A DNA stretch of 20,856 nucleotides, from contig JADNYV010000592.1 in NCBI GenBank assembly GCA_015501055.1, positions 1-20,856 of the forward strand. The letters are read 5' to 3'. The notes under the pieces are model-generated. The model was not told the origin of the DNA. It ran no database searches and saw only the letters and a program-made list of their open reading frames with translations. Shown here one piece after another: positions 10,121 to 18,823 of the stretch; the stretch's first letter is position 1; each line of letters starts with the position of its first letter. Source of the stretch: Mucidula mucida. Taxonomy: Eukaryota > Basidiomycota > Agaricomycetes > Agaricales > Physalacriaceae. The position numbers were made by a program, and so were the translations under genes.

Positions 10121-12436
10121 ATGCCCGCCACCATCTACCGCTCATCTTATCCCGACGTCCCACTCGTCCACCGCTCTGTATTTAGTCATTTTCTGGATGA
10201 TAGCAAGCCAGGGTACATCGGGCATTGGCCCGGCACTGTTCCCGCCTTTATTGACGCGGTGTCGGGCACGACATTAAGCCGCAGCGAGACTAGAGCCCTC
10301 TCCCTAGCACTCGCCTTTGGTCTCAGGAACCACCCAGGGATTCGCGCGAAGCGAGGGGACACCGCTCTCCTTTACTCACCGAATTCCCTCGCATGGCCTG
10401 TGGTGGTCTTCGGATGTACGTAGTATCCGCGTCTTCTTGCACGTCACAAGCTTAGACCTCTTCTTTAGCCATCGCGGCCGGTCTACGCACCAGTTTTGCC
10501 AATAACGCATATACCAGCCATGAACTCGCTTTCCAATATCAGGATAGTGGAGCCAATGTCATTTTCACGACAGAGGAGGGCCTGCCCACAGTTAGGCAGA
10601 TGTTCCAAGAAATCGGCGCTGGCAAAGACGGGGACAAGCGCATTGTTGTGCTTGGAAACTCGCTCAAGTGGGCGGGAGGACCAGACGCGCCGCGCAGCCC
10701 AGCTTCGGCGTCACTCATACGTTTGGAGGACCTACTTTCTCTGGGTTCGTTACAAAAGGAGGAACTGTTTGATGGAAGAGATGCACACGCGACTGCCGTA
10801 CTGTGCTATAGTTCGGTGTGTCATCCTTTCGGTTGGTGTCCCACAACACGCCTAACCTTTTTCAGGGGACTACTGGTAAACCAAAGGTAACGTTATTTTC
10901 TGTCCCACAATGCAACTTACACTGATCTACTCTGACTTTTAGGGTGTTGAGGTACTCTTAGCTCTCTGAAAGTTTTCTTTCTACGTCTAATTCTTGGACT
11001 AGACAACTCACCAAAACCTTACCTCCGTCGCCGACATGGTCATGGTCGCGCTTCCCGAGCTTTCTGGTGGCGCCAGTCTGGGTATTCTCCCCTTCTACCA
11101 CATTTACGGTATGTTAGCGCTCTTTGAAGCCATATTGACCATCTGAATCACACGTTCAGGCGCCGTAAAACTGATCTTCTTCTCCCTTCGCGCTGGCCTC
11201 CCTACGGTGATCATGCAGCGATTTGAACCGGAACAGTACTGCGCCAATGTCGAAAGATATAAGATCACCTTCAGTCTCATCGTTCCGCCAGTATTGGTTG
11301 TCTTAGCCAGGCATCCAGGTACATTTCACCGTTTCGTTCAGAATGAGGATTGATGTCCATAACCCAGCCGTGTCCAAATACAACATGACATCTCTTAAGC
11401 TTATCTTTTCTGGCGCTGCTCCCCTGGGTGCTGCTCTTACCCAACAGGTGTGCCTCTCAATACGCGTTCTATCTTTTCTGATATGTGGTAGGTCACGAAT
11501 CGTCTGCGCTCTGTAAACGTCAAATGCCCCATCCTTCAGGGATATGGCCTGACGGAAACTTCTCCTACTACTCATCTTATACCATACAAACAATACAAAG
11601 ACGCCATAGGAAGTATTGGTACACTACTTCCCAACCTGCAGGCTCGTCTAGTCGATGAAGATGGCGTCGATGTCAAAGAGGGCGAACCTGGAGAACTATG
11701 GGTGCGAGGCCCAACAATAATGAAGGTTGCTGGCGCTAGTAGCTCGACTTCATATACCGAGAACTCTCCAGTGTCTTTTGCCACCCTCTTGATAGACCCC
11801 TCGGGTACTGGCACCGACATCCGCGCAGAACTCATATACACCAGGGATGGTTCAAACAGGAGACGTTGCCATTCGAAAAAAATCGGACTGTACTACATTG
11901 TAGATAGGCGGAAGGAGTTGATAAAGTACAAGGGATTCCAAGGTAACTCCTCCAACAAGTATACGCGTTCTGCGCTTATGATCGCGTTAGTTCCTCCCGC
12001 TGAATTAGAGAGTGTGTTACTTTCGCATCCAGACATTGCTGATGCCGCCGTGATTGGGATATACGACGAGGCTCAGGCAACTGAACTTCCAAGGCGAGCT
12101 TTCCTGAACTCTGCATGCACGAAGATGGTTGTTGACGCGTCATACAGAGCATACATTGTACCGGCGGATCCCAAAAAGGTGGCCACAGACGCCCAGAAGG
12201 CCAAATATACCAAAGACGTTGCAAAGTGGATTCAAGGGCAGGTTGCTAGACACAAGTTCCTGCGCGGAGGTACGTAGCAGCTAGGCTATCTGAACTGTCG
12301 ACTGATGAAAGGCGTAGGTGTCGTGGTTATAGATGTTGTACCAAAGAGTGCAGCGGGCAAGATTCTCAGGCGGGAGTTGCGCGAGCGGGCAAAGACGGAG
12401 GTTGTGGCGACGGCGACCGTTACGGCCAAGTTATAA
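10121..12436 (+). CDS. Acyl-CoA ligase, 4CL-like (copy 2), with frame breaks at 11726-11942
   Basis: Paralogue of the ligase at 1683. Exons: 10121-10415, 10469-10815, 10866-10886, 10943-10951, 11003-11108, 11160-11318, 11368-11447, 11492-11725, then a disturbed exon ending at 11942, then 11991-12093, 12148-12269 and 12318-12436. The first eight exons give exactly 417 codons and include the P-loop YSSGTTGKPKGV, QGYGLTETSP and GELWVRGP. In the disturbed exon [11 protein letters not shown] and [19 protein letters not shown] lie in three different frames. Two missing A residues in A-runs (near 11867 and 11876-11882) would account for the last two shifts, and the exon's 5' end is also unclear. The sequence is therefore a pseudogene or carries base-call errors. 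Downstream exons are clean to PKSAAGK with the catalytic lysine. The C-terminus AKL is a PTS1-type peroxisomal signal. The intron at 12094 has a GC donor. Confidence 0.85.
11726..11942 (+). pseudogene. Frame-disrupted segment of ligase copy 2 (GWFKTGD motif region)
   Basis: In copy 1 this segment is an intron followed by one clean exon from GYLNNP to KYK. Here the sequence shows GWFK in one frame, TGDVAIRKK in the next and GLYYIVDRRKE in the third. No combination of GT/GC...AG introns that I could find joins them. The lesions sit at or next to runs of A. The conserved aspartate of the TGD motif binds the ribose of AMP in this superfamily, so a true break here would inactivate the enzyme. Confidence 0.65.
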
Positions 12437-12709
12437 TTATGTTTTGATTATTCTATGTACGGTAGCATCTATTTCATGATATCCGTTTCGTATGCTCGGG
12501 TCTACCACCCGTACTGTAAAGCAGTTCGATTGAACGAGGAAGCCCTTCAGCATTAGAGGAGCACGCTCACGAAATCGGGCGCCATCGGTCTCAGCGGTTC
12601 CCAGAGCCTCAACATAATGCAGGCCGATTTTCTTTTGGGGCGGCGAGAGCACGCATGCATTTGTTCGTCTTTGACAGAGCAATAAGAAACTCAGACTGCG
12701 TGTGCAATC
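12437..12709. other. Intergenic region between convergent ligase copy 2 and membrane protein copy A
   Basis: About 270 bp downstream of the ligase stop, up to the furthest possible 3' end of copy A. A minus-strand frame (12437-12682) shows no recognisable domain. No terminator hairpin is evident, as expected for a fungus. Confidence 0.4.
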
Positions 12710-14673
12710 TTACATGCGCGCCCGAGATGAGTAATAATTTCGAGGACCTGTTTCGAAAGCGCCGGAATAAAGCTGGTTGCACGTTGGATAAAGGACATTG
12801 ACTGGTTCGATGACCCAGTCGCACAAAAGAATACTTTGGATTTCAGCCTCGTCTAAGCACTTCAATTCCGAATTGAGAGTGCAATTATAATTTGGGAGTC
12901 GGAGCATTACGCCGAGGGACCTGCCGAACTTTCTGTGCTGTCGGCGCTCGCGGTGGAAAGGTGTTTTATTCTTCGGAGTCGTCTCTGAAGAAAGCGTGAG
13001 TATTCTTTCCACTGCCTTGGAACATAAGTCCCACCAATTTGGTCCATGTGCCGAGTCGTGAGCACTTGGGTATCGACATGAACCTGCCTGAATGAAGAAT
13101 TAGTCTCCGAACTGGATGTTTGTGGAGGTAGACTGACAAGCTGTTGGGCCGCGTCCTATTTCCGCTGACAGTACCTGCTGTCGCACTTTCTGGATCTTCA
13201 GTGTAGACGCTGATGCCCGTGGAGCGGGCGACCTTGATTAGAAGTTCTAAGGAGGATTGCTGAGCATTTCTGAGTCGCTCACACAGGAAGGCTAACGGCT
13301 TACGAGACATAGTCATCTCGATATGGAGCTTCACAATGTAAACGATGGGATGGAACTGGTTAACGTGATAAGCTTCGCAACAAGGTACTATGTGTGTCAT
13401 TACTTTACCTGACAGTACACAAAGCCGTTGTGCAAGGCCGTGACGCCGAGCAGTAGGATATCCATGCTGATGGAGACAAAAATAATATACTCATTGAATC
13501 TGCGCGAGGGTCAGACTTGAGCTCCAGAAGGGGCAACAGAAAACAACGTACTTCATGACCTTGTCATACTTCGTAAGACCGTAGTTAATTAGTCGGCGCT
13601 TTACGACTCGAATGAAGAGGATGTTGAGAGTGAGATCGAGCAAGAGATAGACCGATTTCTCGAAGCGATCCCACCAATGGTTGAGCTGCAGACAATATGC
13701 GTGAGGATAATCCAGCGGATGTTAGGATAGAGAACTAACCCAGATGTAAGTGTGATTAATTTGAAGCTGCGCAGGAATCCCTGTATGAGCGGTCAACAAT
13801 CCTGTTGTACCACACAAAGAATGAAGAACTCACAGATGCAAGCCGTTGAGATTGAAATCGCGCTAACGATACCAACCGTAATAAACCGGAGTATGCGCTA
13901 GAAGAACGTCAGGGTCTTGGTGTGCTTATAAGTCTGGGTACTAACTCTTTGCTTGTCATCGGTATACAGAATGCACAGCCGGTTAACGATAATAAGCATA
14001 AGGCACTGAACCTACACACATCTTGAATGAACAGAATATAATTGTTTCATCCAAGACAACGCACTTGGAAGACCCACAAGACGACTACACCTATAAACAG
14101 TGTCGCGCTGGGAGGAATTATTTTGGCGCTAAGGGACGTGTGAGAAAGGCAAAAAGGTGCAGAGGCGGTTAACGCGTACAGGTAGGACCACGCGACGACC
14201 TGACGATGGCGGAAATCGTCAGTCCTCGCCCGCTCGCAAATTCATAAAGAAATACGTACAGCGATGGTGCAATCACTAGAGTAACATGATGAGCATAGTG
14301 ACACTGGCCACGACCAGGTGGACTTACGCAGCAATCTCTAGCCAAATCATGAAAATATAGCCCGAGAACTTAAATGCCGTGAGCAAGACGCGCCGGGACG
14401 CGTGCTTGTGAACTTACTCTGCCGGCCCTCCTGGTCTCCTGCACAGCGCTCCATGTCACGCGGATAGCAAACCCGAACTGCAGCAGAAATTCAGAGAGAA
14501 CGCGCCTGTCGGCAGAACAAACACCTACGAAAAACCCAAACGCGATAGAGCCGAGCATAAGGTCGCCTGGAGTGACGATCAACTCCTGGAAGCTGGAAAC
14601 TTTCGGAAATGGAGAACGAAAACAGGAGAAATACTGACGGCTTTTCCGTTTTGAGCCCGATATCAATCGCCAT
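12710..14673 (-). CDS. Multi-span (about seven-helix) membrane protein, copy A, 16 exons
   Basis: Exons from the start: 14673-14639, 14592-14529, 14477-14418, 14368-14328, 14275-14260, 14199-14180, 14128-14065, 14011-13946, 13897-13834, 13780-13740, 13685-13552, 13499-13409, 13355-13304, 13246-13138, 13087-13035 and 12984-onward. The first fifteen give 303 residues with no break. Hydrophobic segments lie at about 22-44, 54-79, 86-116, 124-146, 167-187 and 205-240, suggesting six or seven helices. Landmarks are ELIVTPGDLMLGS, NRLCILYTDDKQR, WWDRFEKSVYLLLDLTLN and VKLHIEMTMS. The topology resembles basidiomycete seven-helix proteins of unknown role; receptor or transport functions are unproven. 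The C-terminus is uncertain. Splicing 13034-12985, as in copy B, leads to a stop at 12710 (394 aa). Without splicing it ends ...STESSAGPSA at 12907 (345 aa). Two micro-exons of 16 and 20 nt encode part of helix 2. Confidence 0.82.
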
Positions 14674-14760
14674 GATGGCACCGAAAAGAAGGACTGTCCT
14701 CGCAGGACAAGGATAAAGAGGAACGAGCGATCAATGCCTTTCTGAGAGTGTATGGATCCG

Positions 14761-14788
14761 TTTAAGTATGCCTTTCCTCCACCCCGAC
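14761..14788 (-). promoter_or_regulatory. Core promoter elements of membrane protein copy A
   Basis: CTTAAA (minus strand, 14766-14761) lies 88 bp before the ATG. A C-rich plus-strand block containing CCACCCCG (14779-14786) lies further upstream. The same two elements occur in the same order and at similar distances upstream of copy B, so they are probably retained promoter sequence. Confidence 0.4.
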
Positions 14789-16347
14789 CTTGTCTTAGAG
14801 CGGAGCCCCTCCAGCAAAGGAGGGTATTGACTTATACGTTACGCATAGATCGAATGTCGATCGAGTGAGCAGGCATTGGAGGGAGCCGACTGGAGACAAA
14901 ATCAAACCTGCAAACCGGCGATGTGTTCCTGTCCGCCTCTCAGAAGGTAAAGAAACTGGTACTGAAGGGATTGGTATCTTCGAGCCGGTTATCCAGAGAG
15001 GGGCACTGAAGTGAGTTCTCGAGGTCAAACTTCCACTGAGACATGCGGAAGCGGATGAATATAGAGTACGCGTTGCAATTTAGAGTCAGTTCAATCCTTT
15101 AGTCCCGCGAGGTAGCCATGAACCGACCCGAAGGTCAGCAGTCAGTTGGCGAAAAAATGTTTGGATGGCCTTAAAATGTCCCTGATGGGTAGAGATTGTA
15201 TGCGAAAGACTCATTTTTTTTCTACCAGCAGACACGCCACCTTTAGTCGAGGAGCTATTTACGGAGGTCTGAGACAAAGACACGTACAGTACACGATCTT
15301 CATGTCGTCAGCTCCTAAAGAGATGATGGGTGCCGACGGTTTCGAGTCGATGTAGTGCCGCGCGCAGACAATCCAAAAAATTTTGACCAAGAGAAGGCAG
15401 TCTGAAAAAAGTAATAGGAAGGGGGGTCGTTCTCCTAAGCATCGGTGCGCTGTGTGGGTAAATCCAAGCATCGTAGATTCAGGCCAAGCTGAGGACGGTC
15501 TGTCCTGAAACGCTGTCACCAATCATGGTACGGATGTCGCTGAAGTCGACACGTGCCGACGATCGACCCTTATGGCGCGTTGTGAGGCGTTGTTTGTGGC
15601 ACGAAGACTCGGATGCTCATCCAGTAGGATTTACTCAGTATGCCAGGAGTTGAGCTATCTCGATGTCTTTGTTTGATTCCCGACACTTTCTGAACATACT
15701 ATGAGGCTCAGCGCGAGAGGTGCCCTCTTCGGATAGCAGAAAGGTTGCCGTCAAAGGACTCAGATCATGGTCGAGTCTCGACTCAAAGGTTTGAACAATC
15801 GAGCTGTGGGATAATAGTTTTAACAGCCACTATAAATTTTCAAGTTGCATTCATTCTTCTGTGTTTTCGAAGAACTAACTCATAGGGTGAATGAGTGCTT
15901 GATTCCTTGGTACTTGGCCGTTGATATAGATTCTTCACTTGATCCGACTCCTTCTCCAAATCATTTCTCACAAAGACAGCGTTACAATTATTGTCTATCC
16001 TCGCACAATAGGTCGTTGTCCATACTAAGGTGTTGCATGGCAGTATCCTTGACCCAAGTTGGTGATCGCAGATACTCCACCGTGTTGCAAATTCTGCGTG
16101 GGGCGCCAAATTGCCAAGAAGATTTGGTCCAAAAGTTCACTACTCAAAATCGCAATCATCAATGTCGGCTCAATGAGACGAGACGCGACGTTGGGTATAG
16201 GAGGAGTATAAGTATACAGTGCCACAGCGGGTAAAACAGCTCATTAAATATCCATCCTCTACTTCCCAAGCAATGACAATCGACACCCTTGAATCTGGTC
16301 AAGAATCTATTCGAATTACAACGTAATTACAGCGGGGTAACAAAAAC
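14789..16347. other. Region between the tandem membrane-protein genes
   Basis: About 1.5 kb with no supportable complete gene. TATAAA at 15832-15837 precedes a plus-strand frame (15845-16234) that shows no domain. The minus-strand frame 16225-16025 has a faint F-box-like phrase, described separately. Other frames (15146-15355 +, 15259-15522 -) look like chance. Confidence 0.4.
16025..16225 (-). other. Possible F-box-like ORF fragment
   Basis: A 66-codon frame contains LSSELLDQIFLAIW, which resembles the opening helix of fungal F-box domains (L-P-x-E-L-L-x-x-I-F). Nothing recognisable follows and no exon continuation was found, so it is either a relic or a chance match. Confidence 0.2.
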
Positions 16348-18117
16348 TTAGACTGGGGAGACTTTCATGGTATCTCCGCTGGCGGAGTTGACGGAGGAAA
16401 TCTCGGGAATATCTTTGTGGTCCCTTGGACTCATCTCTGCATAGACCATCAGTACTGGAATGTCTAACGAGTACAAGTTAAAGTCTTACCGAAATCGTCC
16501 ATGTGACGAGTCGTGAACACCTGCGTATCGACGTGAACTTGCCTGCAAGGAGTCATGAGTTTTTGAAAAGAGTATGCGCGAGTGAACTCACACGTTGTTG
16601 TTGTGTGTCGTCTTGTTACCACTGACAGTGTCCGAAGTTACGCGTCCCTTTTCTTCGTTGTAAACGTTGATACCCGTGGAGCGAGCGACCTTTATAAGGA
16701 GTTCTAAGGAGGAACGATGAGCATTTCGCGCGCACTGGAAGGATAACGGCTTACGAGACATAGTCATTTCGATGTGGAGCTTCACAATGTAAACGACGGG
16801 ATGGAACTGGTCGACGTGATAAGCTCGAGGAATAGGCGTGCATATTGTTGCTTTACCTGGCAGTACACAAAGCCGTTGTGCAGGCGGTGACGCCGAGCAG
16901 TAAATATCCATGCCGATGGAGACAAAAATGATGTACTCGTTGAATCTGCGGGAGGGTCAGAAGTAAATTCCAGACGAGGCATAGTAGACGACAACTTCAT
17001 GACTCGGTCATACTTCTTGAGACCGTAGTTGATTAGTCGGGTTTTTACACTCGAATGAAGAGGATGTTGAGAGTGAGATCGAGCAAGAGGTAAACCGATT
17101 TCTCGAAGCGATCCCACCAATGGTTGAGCTGCAGACATTGAGCGTAAGGATGAGGATGCTAGAATAGAGAACTAACCCAGATATAAGTGTGATTAATTTG
17201 GAGCTGTGCAGGAATCCCTATGTGGCAGTATGGCGGTCAATGATGCTGTTTGTGACATAGGTAAACGGAGAACTCACAGATGCAAGCTGTTGAAAGTGAA
17301 ATCGCGGTAACGATACCAGCTGTAGTGAATCGGAGGATGCGCTAGAACAACGTCAGCGTCTTTGGCGTGCTTACAAGTCCGGTACTAACTCTTTGCTTGT
17401 CATCCGAGTACAGAATGCACAGCCGATTAACGATGATGAGCATAAGGCACTGAACCTGGAAACATCTTGAATAAGCATGGGTAAACCTTTGCGTGAGGAG
17501 CCGCACTTGACAGATCCAGCAGACGATCACGGATAGGAAAACCCCAAGACCAGGCGGAAACAATTTGGCACTGGCGGGCGTGTGAGCGTCGCGGAAATCA
17601 ACTCCAGCAATTGACGTACAGGTATCCCCAGGCGACAATCTAATGATAGCGGAAGTCGTCAGTACTGGCATGTGAGCAAGCCAGAAAAAGATGCGTACAG
17701 CGAACCCAATATCGCTGCGGAAAAGAATGAGCATCGAAAATGTATCACAAGCTGTGGCACTTACGCGACAATCTCGAGCCAAATCATGAAGATATAGGCA
17801 GAAAACTTGCAAGATGTCAATGAACGGCATTGGGACGTATGTTTGAGAGCTCACTCTGCGCGCTCTTCTGGTCTCCTTCACAGCACTCCATACAACATGA
17901 ATAGCGAATCCGAACTACAGCGGTAAATGTGAAAAGACGAGCCTCTCGGCAAGAAAGACACCTACAAAGAATCCAAACACGATAGAGCCCAGCGTAAGGT
18001 CGCCTGGAGTAACGATCAACTCCTCGAATCTACGGACATTGAGGTTCAAGAATGGGAGACAAAATACAGGCAGAATACTGACGGTTTCTCGGTCTTGAAC
18101 CCAACGTCGATTGCCAT
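16348..18117 (-). pseudogene. Multi-span membrane protein, copy B: tandem paralogue with premature stop
   Basis: Exons: 18117-18083, 18029-17966, 17914-17855, 17805-17765, 17714-17699, 17639-17620, 17570-17507, 17455-17390, 17341-17278, 17217-17177, 17128-16996, 16945-16857, 16806-16755, 16703-16592, 16542-16490 and 16436-16348. Fourteen of the first fifteen junction phases match copy A and most exon lengths are identical. Exon 11 is 133 nt instead of 134: the codons for FIRVVKRRL read FIRV then TAA (17047-17045). Exon 12 is 89 nt instead of 91, with one base missing near the MDIL codons and one near the TALHN codons. The three deletions sum to 3, so the total of 999 nt is still a multiple of three, but the stop lies inside the shifted stretch. 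Unlike copy A, the C-terminus is clear (EMSPRDHKDIPEISS... ending MKVSPV). It may be a recent pseudogene or a functional gene with assembly errors. Confidence 0.8.
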
Positions 18118-18201
18118 GGTATCTCAAATGAAAGGCTAGCCGCGAAGGGCAAGATGAAGGTAAACAGGGTGAGGAATGAGTCCTATGTTCGTCCCCATCC
18201 T

Positions 18202-18239
18202 TTTAAATCAGCGTGCACCTTTATTTCCCCGCCACCCCG
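18202..18239 (-). promoter_or_regulatory. Core promoter elements of membrane protein copy B
   Basis: TTTAAA at 18207-18202 lies 85 bp before the ATG. CCACCCCG (plus strand, 18232-18239) lies upstream of it. This is the same arrangement as in copy A. Confidence 0.4.
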
Positions 18240-18823
18240 CGATCGATGCCTGACAACTAGGAGTTCTTAATTGAGGGGACTTTATAATCGAAGGAAGCAG
18301 TTTGGACAGTTTGATTTACGCGTAACACGTGTGGGGCGGAGAGAGAAACGCCCTGATATTCCAAGAAAAGTTGAAGACCGAATTGACCGAAGAATGCGTT
18401 CATTCCGCCCTCCACTGCAGGGAGGTGGATTGAATGGTAGTAAAGTAGGATTAGCCCAAGGAGTCAACAAGGAGTGCTGACGCAGCAAGTGATCGTTTGA
18501 TTCGAGGCCCGTAAGCGAAAGCGCATGATAGTATAGTGTGGGGCACTTTCGTAGCAACAGAGGACTCCTCCAGTCGCAACACGTTATGGAAAGAGGAGAG
18601 CTCTTCTGTGCCACGAAAGGTCAGCAGATGCGGTGTCAACATGTCAGAAGGGGTTCGCGTACAGCCTGGATCTGGACACGTATACGCGGTTAAGCATGCC
18701 GAAATGTCTAGCAAAGGGCGTGATACCGACACCATATGGACAGAGATGGTGGTGGCATGGTCCGATCGATAACGTATCGCATATCATGACAGCGCACAAG
18801 CGTTAAACCTCTAGTTGACCACA
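18240..18823. other. Divergent intergenic region between copy B and the GlcNAc kinase
   Basis: About 580 bp with short overlapping frames and no recognisable domain. A small inverted repeat, CCTCC/GGAGG around a PstI-like CTGCAG, lies at about 18410-18426. No TATA box close to the kinase start was found. Confidence 0.4.

Noticed and set aside
11702..12277. A single 191-codon open frame in ligase copy 2 taken as one exon
   Set aside because: It reads through two introns that happen to be multiples of three without stops (11943-11990 and 12094-12147) and through the damaged exon. Copy 1 shows where the exons end.
15845..16234. Plus-strand ORF preceded by TATAAA at 15832
   Set aside because: The translation has no recognisable domain and competes with open frames on the other strand; a TATA-like word alone is weak evidence.
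17342..17881. 179-codon minus-strand open frame taken as one exon of copy B
   Set aside because: It runs through several introns that keep the frame by chance; comparison with copy A gives clear GT-AG boundaries.
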